The notes under the pieces were generated by a model. That model saw nothing but the letters and a program-made list of their open reading frames with translations. It did no database searches and was not told the origin of the DNA. A stretch of DNA of 64,000 nt from Chryseobacterium vaccae (lineage in GTDB: Bacteria > Bacteroidota > Bacteroidia > Flavobacteriales > Weeksellaceae), in contig NZ_VSWH01000001.1 of NCBI RefSeq assembly GCF_009602705.1, positions 1,860,001 through 1,924,000 on the forward strand, in the 5' to 3' direction. This document shows positions 8,870-18,067 of the stretch, piece after piece (positions within the stretch are counted from its first letter, which is position 1; every line of letters begins with the position of its first letter). The position numbers and the translations under genes were made by a program.

Positions 8870-9502
8870 TTACCAGTATTTTTGATTGGAGGTTCCGTAA
8901 AGATCTAACACCCTTTGGGTGTTGTTCTGTTTTTTTGCCCTCAGATAGCTTACTGAAATATTCTTATTGGTATAGTAGCGTACAAGATTATGATATGCTT
9001 TCACTTCTTTGTACACTCGATCAATAACATCCATTCTTTCTTTGTCGTTGAGGGACAGGCCGTTGGATGAGATAATTTCTTTGAGTTCTTTCAGCAGCTC
9101 CGTGCTCTCCGTCAAAAGAGCAGAATAACCATTCGCAATAGATGCTAATTCCTGCGCATTAAAGTTGGGGTCATTGAGCATTTTGCCGAAATTATTGACA
9201 TACATTTCAGAAACATCACCCACTAAAAGAACAGTTTGCTGGACCTTTCTGGCATCTTTTACCAGATTATTGACAGCTTTGAGCTTATCATAATACTCTT
9301 TACCCTGCTCGTACACCTTTTTGACCTCGTTGAAGTTCTTAACAACGTTGGACACCGTTGACGAAGTCTGTACAATTTCGTTGGCAGAGTTCAAAATACC
9401 TGATGCCAGATTAGCTGGATCAGTCACTACAAATTGTGCTTTCGCAAATGTTACGGTAGCGAAGAATGCTACCATTACTGTTTTAATGATTAAATTTTTC
9501 AT
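8870..9502 (-). CDS. traI: Conjugal transfer protein TraI (DUF4141, VirB5-like)
   Basis: A 210-residue exported helical protein. A signal peptide (cut after 'TFAKA', about residue 22) precedes 'FVVTDPANLASGILNSANEI', the DUF4141 opening. The rest is predicted as long helices with coiled-coil character, as in VirB5-like minor pilus proteins. The spacing to traG (21 bases) and traJ (1 base) shows tight co-transcription. It should not be confused with the F-plasmid relaxase also called TraI. Confidence 0.88.
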   Translation of the reverse strand: MKNLIIKTVMVAFFATVTFAKAQFVVTDPANLASGILNSANEIVQTSSTVSNVVKNFNEVKKVYEQGKEYYDKLKAVNNLVKDARKVQQTVLLVGDVSEMYVNNFGKMLNDPNFNAQELASIANGYSALLTESTELLKELKEIISSNGLSLNDKERMDVIDRVYKEVKAYHNLVRYYTNKNISVSYLRAKKQNNTQRVLDLYGTSNQKYW

Positions 9503-9523
9503 TGTTATAAAATTTTAAATGAT

Positions 9524-12034
9524 TTAATGGTCTTTTGTATTCGATTTGATTCTCTTAAGAGATATCCTCCTGATGGCATGTTCTACATTACCGTCAAGTT
9601 CTGATGCAAGATTCATCACTTCCATTTTTTCAGTTTCTTCGGTGGTATAAGCCAGATATTCCTCACTGGACACTTCAGTGGCATAGACCGCAGAGTGCGT
9701 TCCGCCTAATCCTATCCAAACCTCTTTGTACAGTCGCTTTGGATCATTGTTCATATTAATTGAAAGAACCTGGGATTTTTCTTTATCAGTCAATCCGAGC
9801 ATTGCCTGGATATCATCGAACTTGTTCATGTACTTCCTTTGGTCAAGAAGAATCTTACAATCCGAATTGTTAATGATACTTTCTTTCACAATCGGTGACT
9901 GGATAATATCATCGACTTCCTGCGTCACTACTATGGCTTCCCCGAAGAATTTCCTTACCGTTTTGAATAAATACTTGATGTACTCCGCCATTCCTTCTTT
10001 AGCAATCGCTTTCCATGCTTCTTCAATTAGTATTAGTTTTCTAATTCCTTTAAGTCTTCGCATCTTATTGATGAAGACCTCCATAATGATAATGGTAACT
10101 ATTGGAAAGAGAATTTTATGATCTTTAATAGCATCGATTTCAAAGACAATGAAACGTTTTGATAAGAGGTCCAGCTGCTTTTCCGAATTGAGCAAATAGT
10201 CATACTCCCCTCCTATGTAGTAAGGTTCCAACACATTGAGAAAGTTCGCAATATCAAAATCCTTTTCTCTGACCTTTTTTCGCTCAAGTACTTTCTGATA
10301 ATCCTCTTTGACAAAGTCATAGAATCCATTGAAAGAGGGTTGTTGTTCGTCGGATTTAATCTTTTCGATATAACCGCTTACTGCATTGGATAATGCCACT
10401 TCCTCAGAACGGGTCGGTGGTTCATCATCTCTTTTCCAAAGCGTTAAAATCAAGGTTTTAATACTCTCTCTTTTTTCGATATCAAAGACGCCGTCATCAG
10501 TATAGAATGGATTGAAAGCAATGGGATTATCCTCTGTATAGGTAAAATAAACCCCGTCCTCTCCTTTGGTTTTTCCTTTAATCAATTCACATAATCCCTG
10601 GTAGGAATTTCCGGTATCAACCAAAAGAACATGAGCACCCTGTTCATAATACTGACGCACCATGTGGTTTGTAAAGAAAGACTTACCGCTGCCTGAAGGT
10701 CCGAGGATGAACTTATTCCGGTTGGTAATGATCCCTTGCTTCATCGGCAGATCAGAAATATCCAAATGAATCGGTTTTCCGGTCAGGCGATCTGCCATTT
10801 TAATACCAAATGGTGACGGTGAATCCTGATAATTGGTTTCCTCGATAAAAAAGCACAATGCAGGTTCAATAAACGTGTAGAAACTTTCTTCACTTGGAAA
10901 ATCTCCTGCATTGCCCGGAATTCCAGCCCAATATAATGTCGCTGTATCGGTAGTATTATGGCGGGGCTTACATTCCATCAATGCTAACGCACTGCCTGTA
11001 TCATTCTTTAACTGCTTTAGCTCATGAGGATTGTCAGACCACGACATCACATTGAAATGAGCACGTATAGACTGTAAACCATAAGAATGGGCTTCATTCA
11101 GATACTTTTCAATCCACTCTTTATTGATCTGATTGGCTCTGCTGTATCTTGCGAGTGAATGCATTTTCCTTGCGGATCTTTCAAACTGCCTAAGATTTTC
11201 ATCACTGTTGTCAATGAACAGATACTGGTTGTATATATGATTGCAGTTTAGTAGAAGTCCCACAGGGGAAGCAAATGACAGCAGACAATCACTGCGGTCC
11301 GTACTCAACTTTTCATAACGGCTGTGTGATGAAACAGTGCCTGGCAAATCTTCAGTGTCAGACAACGTATGCATACTAATACGGTTGTTACCAATCCGCA
11401 TTTCTTCAGATCCCAACTTAATGTCCTGCAATGAGGGATTGGCTTCACGAGATAAAGTGAGATACTGTTCCAGTAAACCTGAGCTTTCTGAAGTTCCTGA
11501 TATCTCATCTTCATTTATTCTTTCGAGATGGATATAACCGCTGTCATTCATTATCCGTTCCAACTGGTCCACAGCTTCTAGAAATCGATGAATAACTTCC
11601 TTGTCCTTAATCTCTTTTGGAATCAGCTTACCTTTGCACAGAGATGAAAAGTTGCTCTGCATCCTCATTCTCTCCTTACTGGTTTTCGTAATGAACAGAT
11701 AGCAGTAGTGATTCAAAAAAGTTCTCTCATTGAAATGCCTTTCAAATGATTTGGAAAGAAAACTCTGGTCTTCCCTTGAAAGATCAGGATTGTAGTTCTC
11801 TTTGATAAACCAGTCCTGCTTGTGAACCACGGTAAAATCCGGAAGCGTCTTGATAGCTTTGAACCATGCGGAGTGCATCGCTTCATACTCAGCGGAAGCA
11901 ACGGTAAACAGTTCCGGAAGTTTAACTTTAAAGCAAACCGTAACGTCAGCGTCCTTTGAAATGATACAGTCATTTTCAATGGCTAACAATGGAAATTTAC
12001 TTTCCAAAGTTGCAGCTTTAGAAGAATTTCTCAT
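9524..12034 (-). CDS. traG: Conjugal transfer ATPase TraG (VirB4-like)
   Basis: An 836-residue VirB4-type ATPase that powers assembly and transport of the mating apparatus. Walker A is 'LGPSGSGKSFF' near residue 450, Walker B is 'KLILIEEAW' near residue 670, and a downstream 'VVTQEVDDI' Gln motif is present. The N-terminal third is the TraG-specific domain. Length is normal for Bacteroidetes TraG. Its start overlaps the end of traF by 4 bases, which suggests translational coupling. This is the most strongly recognisable gene of the operon. Confidence 0.95.
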   Translation of the reverse strand: MRNSSKAATLESKFPLLAIENDCIISKDADVTVCFKVKLPELFTVASAEYEAMHSAWFKAIKTLPDFTVVHKQDWFIKENYNPDLSREDQSFLSKSFERHFNERTFLNHYCYLFITKTSKERMRMQSNFSSLCKGKLIPKEIKDKEVIHRFLEAVDQLERIMNDSGYIHLERINEDEISGTSESSGLLEQYLTLSREANPSLQDIKLGSEEMRIGNNRISMHTLSDTEDLPGTVSSHSRYEKLSTDRSDCLLSFASPVGLLLNCNHIYNQYLFIDNSDENLRQFERSARKMHSLARYSRANQINKEWIEKYLNEAHSYGLQSIRAHFNVMSWSDNPHELKQLKNDTGSALALMECKPRHNTTDTATLYWAGIPGNAGDFPSEESFYTFIEPALCFFIEETNYQDSPSPFGIKMADRLTGKPIHLDISDLPMKQGIITNRNKFILGPSGSGKSFFTNHMVRQYYEQGAHVLLVDTGNSYQGLCELIKGKTKGEDGVYFTYTEDNPIAFNPFYTDDGVFDIEKRESIKTLILTLWKRDDEPPTRSEEVALSNAVSGYIEKIKSDEQQPSFNGFYDFVKEDYQKVLERKKVREKDFDIANFLNVLEPYYIGGEYDYLLNSEKQLDLLSKRFIVFEIDAIKDHKILFPIVTIIIMEVFINKMRRLKGIRKLILIEEAWKAIAKEGMAEYIKYLFKTVRKFFGEAIVVTQEVDDIIQSPIVKESIINNSDCKILLDQRKYMNKFDDIQAMLGLTDKEKSQVLSINMNNDPKRLYKEVWIGLGGTHSAVYATEVSSEEYLAYTTEETEKMEVMNLASELDGNVEHAIRRISLKRIKSNTKDH

Positions 12035-12363
12035 ACACCTGCATTTTTAGGGTTAGCTTTTAGATACCGGTAAATACTCTTACGGCTAATGATGTACTTA
12101 GGATGCTTTCTGCGTGCACCCAATTTCATCAAGCCATGTTCTCCGTATTTTCTGTTCAGCGCAAAAGTCTGCCAGATGAGAAGTCCACTAATGGATCCCC
12201 CTATAATGAGACAGAGATAAGTATTGACACCAGCCATATACATAATCATGACAAAGATCAGCACCCCCAGCAAGCCACCTGCGAAAATAAAAAGGTACTG
12301 TGCTTTAAGACCCTTAAATTCTACTGTCCTCCCTATTCCTTTATTAATATGATAGGTTTTCAT
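12031..12363 (-). CDS. traF: Conjugal transfer protein TraF (DUF4133)
   Basis: A 110-residue inner-membrane protein with two adjacent hydrophobic helices (about residues 22-62) after 'GIGRTVEFKGLKAQYL', the DUF4133/TraF opening. The frame is open to 12411, but 'MKTYHINKG' at 12363 is the family-like start and removes the overlap with traE. VirB3-like proteins share this topology and this place next to the VirB4 ATPase. A 4-base overlap couples it to traG. Confidence 0.85.
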   Translation of the reverse strand: MKTYHINKGIGRTVEFKGLKAQYLFIFAGGLLGVLIFVMIMYMAGVNTYLCLIIGGSISGLLIWQTFALNRKYGEHGLMKLGARRKHPKYIISRKSIYRYLKANPKNAGV

Positions 12364-12373
12364 AATCATCATT

Positions 12374-12679
12374 TTAAAGGAAGAATGAGCGAAGAATTGT
12401 CGCTGCAACAATTAGGAAGATACATGCTCCAAACCAGCTTGCAGCAGTTTTACTGGTGTCTGGATCACCACTGCTGAACTTGTTGTAAACCTTTACACCT
12501 CCGATTAGCCCAACTACAGCACCGATAGCGTAAATTAATTGGGTAGCGGGTTCAAAATAAGAGGTGACCATCTGTGTTGCCTCATTGATTCCCGCGGAAC
12601 CATTACCCTGGGCAAAGACACCACTTACAAGCATCAGGCTTAGACCTAATACCAGAATTTTTTTTCTTTGTCTTTTCAT
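12374..12679 (-). CDS. traE: Conjugal transfer protein TraE (DUF4134, VirB2-like)
   Basis: A 101-residue pilin-like protein with a signal peptide ending near 'GVFA/QGNGSAG'. The mature part has two hydrophobic helices separated by a short polar loop ('VYNKFSSGDPDTSKTAASWF', a DUF4134 mark). This is the layout of VirB2-type major pilins. It is the first gene of the traE-Q transcription unit, so a promoter should lie in 12680-12860, where the divergent nuclease gene also starts. Confidence 0.88.
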   Translation of the reverse strand: MKRQRKKILVLGLSLMLVSGVFAQGNGSAGINEATQMVTSYFEPATQLIYAIGAVVGLIGGVKVYNKFSSGDPDTSKTAASWFGACIFLIVAATILRSFFL

Positions 12680-12833
12680 AATGAATAGATTTTTTGATTA
12701 TGAAACCCGCACTTTACGGGCTTGATGACAAAGATGTCCGGGTCTTAGTACTAAATAACAGGAATGGCAGTGGATGGAATCTTTTGGCTGTTAACAAACC
12801 GTGTGCTGGTCAGAATTCCTGTATAATTAATTG

Positions 12834-12841
12834 TAAATTTG
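12834..12841 (+). promoter_or_regulatory. Putative -7 box for the nuclease gene
   Basis: TAAATTTG fits the Bacteroidota -7 consensus TAnnTTTG and lies 23 bases before the ATG of the DUF1016 gene. No clear -33 TTTG is seen at the right distance. Confidence 0.4.
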
Positions 12842-12864
12842 TAAGGAATTTCAAAAATTAAATC

Positions 12865-13839
12865 ATGGATAAAAGGTTCACGGATATTATTGAGCTCATC
12901 AAACAGTCTCGTAACAATGCGATAAGAAAAGTCAATGAGGAACTCATCGATCTATATTGGAATATTGGTGAGTATATCAGCAAAAAGGTTGAGCTGAGTG
13001 AATGGGGACAATCAGTGGTCAAAGAACTGTCTCTATATATCCAAACCAATGAACCGGAGATCAAAGGATTTTCGGATAAAAATCTTTGGAGGATGAAGCA
13101 GTTTTATGAAAGCTATAAAGAAATTCCAAAAATCTCAACACTGTTGAGAGAAATAAGCTGGTCTCATAATCTAGCCATATTCTCCCGATGTAAATCGATC
13201 GAAGAAAAGGAATTTTATATTAAGTTGACCAAACAGGAAAATTATAGCTTTCGGGAATTAGAGAGACAAATATCCAGCAGCCTTTTTGAAAGAACCATGA
13301 TCGGAAATTCAAAACTCTCAACAGTGTTGAGAGAAACCAATGCTGACATCGCCAATACATTTAAAGACAGCTATGTATTTGACTTTTTAAATCTACCAGA
13401 AACATTCAACGAAAGTGATCTCCAAAAAGGTCTGATCGAGCAGATGAAAAATTTCATTCTGGAATTAGGACGGGATTTCCTTTTTATCAGCGAAGAGTAC
13501 AAAGTACAGGTCGGCAATTCGGATTTTTACATCGATCTTTTATTCTTTCACAGAGGACTGCAATGTCTGGTGGCTTTTGAACTAAAAGCAGATAAATTCA
13601 AACCGGAACATTTGGGTCAGCTTAATTTCTATTTAGAGGCATTGGACAGAGATGTCAAACGTCAGAATGAAAATCCAAGCATCGGCGTCTTGCTGTGCAA
13701 AGACAAAGACAGTGAAGTGGTAGAATATGCTCTCAGCAGAAGCTTATCTCCAACAATGGTTTCTGAATATAAGACTCAACTTCCTGACAAAAAGGTTCTG
13801 CAGAAAAAGCTGCACGAATTGTTTGATAACAGATCTTAA
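12865..13839 (+). CDS. YhcG/DUF1016-family PD-(D/E)xK nuclease
   Basis: A 324-residue protein of the DUF1016 (YhcG-like) family. The N-terminal helical domain starts 'ITDIIELIKQSRNNAIRKVNEELIDLYW' in parts and includes 'ISWSHNL'. The C-terminal nuclease fold carries 'FYIDLLFFHR' and 'AFELKADKFKPEHLGQ', giving the D...E-x-K catalytic pattern. It is encoded on the plus strand between traD and traE, splitting a tra operon that is otherwise all minus strand. It has its own -7 box. This position suggests an inserted accessory gene, perhaps defence or anti-plasmid competition, but no activity is shown. Two near-identical 17-bp palindromes lie inside the gene. Confidence 0.88.
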   Translation: MDKRFTDIIELIKQSRNNAIRKVNEELIDLYWNIGEYISKKVELSEWGQSVVKELSLYIQTNEPEIKGFSDKNLWRMKQFYESYKEIPKISTLLREISWSHNLAIFSRCKSIEEKEFYIKLTKQENYSFRELERQISSSLFERTMIGNSKLSTVLRETNADIANTFKDSYVFDFLNLPETFNESDLQKGLIEQMKNFILELGRDFLFISEEYKVQVGNSDFYIDLLFFHRGLQCLVAFELKADKFKPEHLGQLNFYLEALDRDVKRQNENPSIGVLLCKDKDSEVVEYALSRSLSPTMVSEYKTQLPDKKVLQKKLHELFDNRS

Positions 13840-13856
13840 TTGAAACTTCTTAATAA

Positions 13857-13887
13857 CAAAAGGGGAATTTGCCTAAACAAACTCCCC
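13857..13887 (-). terminator. Terminator overlapping the traD end
   Basis: On the minus strand GGGGAGTTTG pairs with CAAATTCCCC (13887-13878 and 13871-13862), followed by TTTTGTTATT. It ends the traA-B-D transcript and shows that the traE-Q genes need a separate promoter. Confidence 0.75.
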
Positions 13888-14490
13888 AATATCGAAACCT
13901 TCAACACCATCTTTGTCATTGGAAGCTATTCCTTCACCCTCATTCGAAATGCTTTGACTTAACAAATTAGCAATACGCTTCGAAGCACCTCCCAATGAAT
14001 TTTCCAAAAGATCAAAAAGCTCGGTCCCATGAATTTTTTGAATTGTAGCAACTGCTTGTTGTTCTAAGTCAGGTTCCAGCATTTCCATCTGTAGCAGCTG
14101 ACCCGCAGTACTCAATTCCTGAAAGGTAACCCCCGTAGCAAGCCCGCTTTCGACATTGGAGTCCTGATATTTCCAATCTTCTTCCTCCTGCTCCCAATCA
14201 TCCTTGATTAGAATATCATCAAGATTTTTATTCTGAATTACATCAGCGGCTTTCCCGTTTCTGGTTTCTGAATCAAAATTATATTCTGTTAATGAAGTAC
14301 ATTCAAGGTGGCTTTCAAGGGCTTCAACTGGCCAACCTTGTCTTTTTATTTGCTTGGTAGCTCCCATTATCGATGGAGGGCTTTTCTTAGTATTGCTACT
14401 ATCTTTCGCACGAACATTGACTGGGAATCTTCTGTCTAGGAGAATTAGAATGATAGTGATTAATAAACCTATAATGATTATTTTTTCCAT
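13873..14490 (-). CDS. traD: Conjugal transfer protein TraD
   Basis: A 205-residue protein with an N-terminal membrane anchor (about residues 4-18) and a mostly polar, acidic body. The family-like conserved part is near the C-terminus: 'GVTFQELSTAGQLLQMEMLEPDLE' in parts, then 'IHGTELFDLLEN'. It lies 9 bases after traB, and its stop codon lies inside the terminator hairpin. Function is unknown; it is assigned to TraD from this conserved part and its order after traA and traB. Confidence 0.75.
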   Translation of the reverse strand: MEKIIIIGLLITIILILLDRRFPVNVRAKDSSNTKKSPPSIMGATKQIKRQGWPVEALESHLECTSLTEYNFDSETRNGKAADVIQNKNLDDILIKDDWEQEEEDWKYQDSNVESGLATGVTFQELSTAGQLLQMEMLEPDLEQQAVATIQKIHGTELFDLLENSLGGASKRIANLLSQSISNEGEGIASNDKDGVEGFDIGEFV

Positions 14491-14499
14491 AAAATGATA

Positions 14500-14895
14500 T
14501 TAAAAGATTGGACGGTATTTATTATTAAAATCATCAGTGATTTCCTTTTCAAACATTTCAAAATGATACGCCAGTATATTATCCAGATAAGCATACAAAG
14601 GTATTTGGTCGTCTGCAATAATCTGAATAATACGTGAGAGACGTTCGTGATACTCCGAACGGATATAGATACTTTTATCACCCCGCTTAGTCATTGTGTG
14701 GTGGGTCAGAAACTGCTCGACATAGCTTAAATCTGATGTTTTTTTATTCTTTAATTTATTTTTTGTTTCACCTTTCTCCTTTGGAGAATCATCAGTTTTT
14801 GAAAGAACTTCCTTCTTAGGACTTCCTGCCATAATGGACATTAGATATTGTTCATCTATCCCCTTATCATCATTGTTTTTTTTTTCATATTCCAT
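14500..14895 (-). CDS. traB: Conjugal transfer protein TraB (DUF3408)
   Basis: A 131-residue basic protein. The first 60 residues are Lys-rich and disordered. The C-terminal 70 residues carry the DUF3408 pattern 'KRGDKSIYIRSEYHERL' and 'IPLYAYLDNILAYHF', similar to ribbon-helix-helix partners of ParA-type ATPases. It lies 4 bases after traA. A DNA-binding or partition-like partner role with TraA is inferred. Confidence 0.8.
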   Translation of the reverse strand: MEYEKKNNDDKGIDEQYLMSIMAGSPKKEVLSKTDDSPKEKGETKNKLKNKKTSDLSYVEQFLTHHTMTKRGDKSIYIRSEYHERLSRIIQIIADDQIPLYAYLDNILAYHFEMFEKEITDDFNNKYRPIF

Positions 14896-14899
14896 AGTC

Positions 14900-15667
14900 T
14901 TATAGTCTTACAATTCTTAAAAATTCCTCTATGAACTTATCCAGCCTGCATTGAGTCGACAGCTTAGGATCTGCAGGCAGTAATGTTGATCTGAAAACCG
15001 TTTTTGCTGTCAACTCACCTTCTTTCCGAAATCTTTTACTGTCTGCAATCGTTGTTTCCATAAGCTGCAGCCCTAAATCTGTAACCACCTTACTGTAATT
15101 TTTGTACAACATCGTTTTTTCTCTTCTATCAACCTGATTCCAAAATAAATGAATACTTTTAATCCCCGTTCGATTTTCTTTCATCAACACATTCGTCAAT
15201 ACATCAGTGAAACTTAGGGTACTCTCCAATACGACACGGTCCGCGGTAATAGGAGAAAAAATGTAATTGACATTCGTCAAGGTTCTCAGAATACCTGCCG
15301 TATTAACGGTGCCGGGTAAATCTAAAAAGATGACATCGGGTACAATCTCTGAGCCGTTAACATAAGCTTCCATTTCTTCTAAAACCTTATCGGTTTTACT
15401 CTGGAAAATGGGATACGCTTTTTTATTGATCGTCGTAAACTGTTGGTGAGCCATCTTTTTAAAGATCTCATTCTGCATCACCATTTTCAAATCTCTTTCT
15501 CTCATCTGCAGTAAACTGTACTGCGGAAAATCACAGTCAAATACTGCGACCTGATAACCTAACCGGTAATGAAGAAAACTTGCTAGAAGTGATGTAAAAG
15601 TGCTTTTTCCTACGCCTCCTTTTTGAGTGGAAAATGCAATAACTGTGGGTTGTTTTTTTGTTTTCAT
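14900..15667 (-). CDS. traA: ParA-family ATPase TraA
   Basis: A 255-residue ParA/MinD-type ATPase. The deviant Walker A motif 'QKGGVGKSTF' lies at residues 15-24, 'VFDCDFPQYSLLQMRERD' gives the Walker A' Asp region, and 'DVIFLDLPG' is Walker B. It heads the minus-strand traA-traB-traD unit, facing away from the mob genes, with the presumed oriT between them. Such proteins may position the element or support its stability and transfer. Confidence 0.9.
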   Translation of the reverse strand: MKTKKQPTVIAFSTQKGGVGKSTFTSLLASFLHYRLGYQVAVFDCDFPQYSLLQMRERDLKMVMQNEIFKKMAHQQFTTINKKAYPIFQSKTDKVLEEMEAYVNGSEIVPDVIFLDLPGTVNTAGILRTLTNVNYIFSPITADRVVLESTLSFTDVLTNVLMKENRTGIKSIHLFWNQVDRREKTMLYKNYSKVVTDLGLQLMETTIADSKRFRKEGELTAKTVFRSTLLPADPKLSTQCRLDKFIEEFLRIVRL

Positions 15668-16298
15668 TTTAAATGAATTTTAGTTAAACCTAATTTGAAA
15701 GGATGAAGGACAGCAAGCCTTAAGCAATAGTGACTGCATGCTGTATACTTTGCTATCAAGAGTGTTGACGAAGATTCCTGACAGATATATTGGATTACAT
15801 CAGTACTGAATGATTATTGTCTTTACTTCTATCCTGGCAGATTAGCTTTCTTACTCCTATCTCTCACGAATGATATCAAGACGGCTGGCATGCCGGACTG
15901 CAAGAATGCAGGATTTCAACAATGCAGGATGTCCATCACCTCTGCCTTATCAATGTCCTGCCCTCCATCTGTTGCAAATGAAGAACATTTCTATTTCAGT
16001 GCTTATCTAATGGTAGTTCTTGGCAGCACACTTCCTTCTTTGGCTTTGTCTACAATACCGTTTCTCTAATTGATTGTGGTTTACTTTGTTTCAGAAGATT
16101 GAGGAGTGTTTTGAAATGGCAGTGTCTGATAGTATAATGCCTTAAATCTATTCTATTAAAGATATTTCCTTTCACCCGAAAGGGGCAAGTTATGTTTTGA
16201 GTGCCTCATAACCTTTTTGTGCCTCAAAACTACTTGCCCTGGCTGGGGCTATAAAACCACTCCGAAGTCGTGATTTTCTTAACTTTAAATTGGATGAT
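15668..16298. other. Intergenic region with oriT-like sequence (16183-16239)
   Basis: A 630-base gap between the divergent traA and mobA genes, the usual place for an origin of transfer. GGGCAAGT (16183-16190) and ACTTGCCC (16232-16239) form an inverted repeat. Between them GTGCCTCA occurs twice (16201-16208, 16219-16226). A palindromic stretch with GGCATGCC near 15890 and a doubled AATGCAGGAT near 15905-15935 are further repeats. The nick site cannot be assigned by eye. Confidence 0.5.
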
Positions 16299-16733
16299 AT
16301 GGAACCAAATAAAAACAATAAAGGAGGACGTAAGCCCAAGCTGAACCCAAGTAAAAACAGGTATGTATTTAGACTTACTGATGAGGAAAATATAATGTTT
16401 TTAAAATTATATGAGGCTTCTGGAATGAGTAACAAAGCAAAATTTATTACAACAATTTTGTTTCAGAAAGAATTAAAGATTGTAACAGTGGATATTGCAA
16501 CAATGGATTATCATACCCAACTCACTAAATTCTTTTACCAGTTTCAATCGATTGGAAACAATTATAATCAGATTGTAAAAATTTTATATCGAAATTTTAC
16601 AGAGAAAAAAGCGTCTTTCTATCTCTTTAAACTGGAAAATCACACCAAAGATCTAGCATTAATTTGTAAAAAGATTATAGAGCTCACCAAAGAATTTGAG
16701 CAAAACCATATTCAAAAAACTTCTGAAAAATGA
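16299..16733 (+). CDS. mobA: Mobilization protein MobA (relaxosome accessory)
   Basis: A 144-residue basic protein with an N-terminal 'GGRKPKLNP.KNRYVFRLTDEEN' ribbon-helix-helix-like region, followed by a helical part with 'QFQSIGNNYNQIVK', which is typical of MobC/MobA relaxosome accessory proteins. The frame opens at a TTG at 16290, but the ATG at 16299 is the better start. The stop overlaps the mobB start (ATGA). It presumably binds oriT, just upstream, to help the relaxase. Confidence 0.85.
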   Translation: MEPNKNNKGGRKPKLNPSKNRYVFRLTDEENIMFLKLYEASGMSNKAKFITTILFQKELKIVTVDIATMDYHTQLTKFFYQFQSIGNNYNQIVKILYRNFTEKKASFYLFKLENHTKDLALICKKIIELTKEFEQNHIQKTSEK

Positions 16734-17983
16734 TTGCAAAAATTGGAAAAGGTGAAAATCTATGGGGTGCCCTTACCTACAATCAACAAAAAGTTGACAA
16801 CGAAAATGGAACGGTTTTATTCACTAATAAGATTCCTGATTTGTGGGACCATCCTTATTCTGTCAGATTTTTTCATCAGTACTTTGAACCCTATCTGATT
16901 GCCAATAATAAAACTGAAAAACCGGTAAGACATATTTCCCTAAACCCTGACCCCAACGATAAGGTTGATGACAAAATTTATAGAGAAATGGCTCAGCAAT
17001 ATATGCAGGAAATGGGGTACGGTAACCAACCTTATGTAGTGTTTAAACATACGGATATTGACAGGACTCACATTCACATAGTCACCACTTGCGTCCAGAT
17101 CGATGGGAAGAAAATATCAGATCGCTATGATCATTCTCGATCGATGGAAGCCTGTAGAAAACTGGAGAAACAATACAACTTGAAAGTTACTGGTGCGAAT
17201 AGAAATTTAAATCAAAGCTCTATTTTTAAACCTGTAGATTATACTAAGGGGAATATCAAAACACAATTATCCTCGATACTACGACATATGCCTCAAACTT
17301 ACAGCTTTCAAAGTATAGGTGCTTATAGGGCTTTACTTTCTCAATTCAATATTTCCGTTGAAGAAGTTAACGGAGAGCTTCACGGAAAAATGAGAAAAGG
17401 AATGGTCTATTTTGCTACGGATAAAAATGGAAAAAAAATAAGCAATCCTTTTAAATCATCCCTTTTTGGTAGGCATGCAGGAGTAGAAAATATTCAGGAG
17501 CTCATTGAGAAATCTAAAGTGAAAATGAAAAATGATCCATTAAAATTCATTCTTAAAAGAACCATTGAAACAGCAATCAGTACCAGCAGAACTGAAACTG
17601 CATTTAAAAAACAACTGCTTGAACAGGGAACCGCTACGGTCATACGAAAGAATGATGATGGAAGGATTTACGGAATTACATTCATAGACCATAACTCCAA
17701 ATCTGTTTGGAATGGTTCACAGTTAGGTAAAGAGCTTTCAGCCAACTCATTCAACAAACTATGGCATGAGATAGAAACAAAACCTGAAGCCAGTTCATAC
17801 AATAGTTCTAATAATGACATATCATTTGAAAAATCTTCAGAACATTTCTTCAGCAATAACAGCTACGAAGGAGTTCACGGATTCTTTTCCAGTTTATTGT
17901 CCTCAGATACAGATAAGGATCACGAAGAGCAAATTTTTGCGTCTCAAATGAAAAAGCGAGAAAGAAAAAGAAGAAAAAAATAA
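16730..17983 (+). CDS. mobB: Relaxase MobB
   Basis: A 417-residue relaxase/mobilization endonuclease. 'ALTYNQQKV' near the N-terminus offers the candidate nicking Tyr. 'PVRHISLNP' and the metal-binding 'HTDIDRTHIHIVTT' (three His) follow at about residues 63-70 and 105-118. The C-terminal half is less conserved and ends in a strongly basic Lys/Arg tail. It would nick oriT and lead DNA into the transfer channel. Translation is coupled to mobA by overlap. Confidence 0.92.
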   Translation: MIAKIGKGENLWGALTYNQQKVDNENGTVLFTNKIPDLWDHPYSVRFFHQYFEPYLIANNKTEKPVRHISLNPDPNDKVDDKIYREMAQQYMQEMGYGNQPYVVFKHTDIDRTHIHIVTTCVQIDGKKISDRYDHSRSMEACRKLEKQYNLKVTGANRNLNQSSIFKPVDYTKGNIKTQLSSILRHMPQTYSFQSIGAYRALLSQFNISVEEVNGELHGKMRKGMVYFATDKNGKKISNPFKSSLFGRHAGVENIQELIEKSKVKMKNDPLKFILKRTIETAISTSRTETAFKKQLLEQGTATVIRKNDDGRIYGITFIDHNSKSVWNGSQLGKELSANSFNKLWHEIETKPEASSYNSSNNDISFEKSSEHFFSNNSYEGVHGFFSSLLSSDTDKDHEEQIFASQMKKRERKRRKK

Positions 17984-18067
17984 TATTCTTTTCCAAGATG
18001 CTACCCTTATAAATATGTCCTAAGAGCCAAAGCCAGCCAACAGATGCTTGCAACGGCGCATTTATAG

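Noticed and set aside
9726..10121. 131-codon plus-strand open frame
   Set aside because: It lies antisense within traG, which has clear Walker motifs, and shows no protein-like pattern of its own.
16190..16435. 81-codon minus-strand frame
   Set aside because: It is antisense to mobA and spans the oriT-like repeats.
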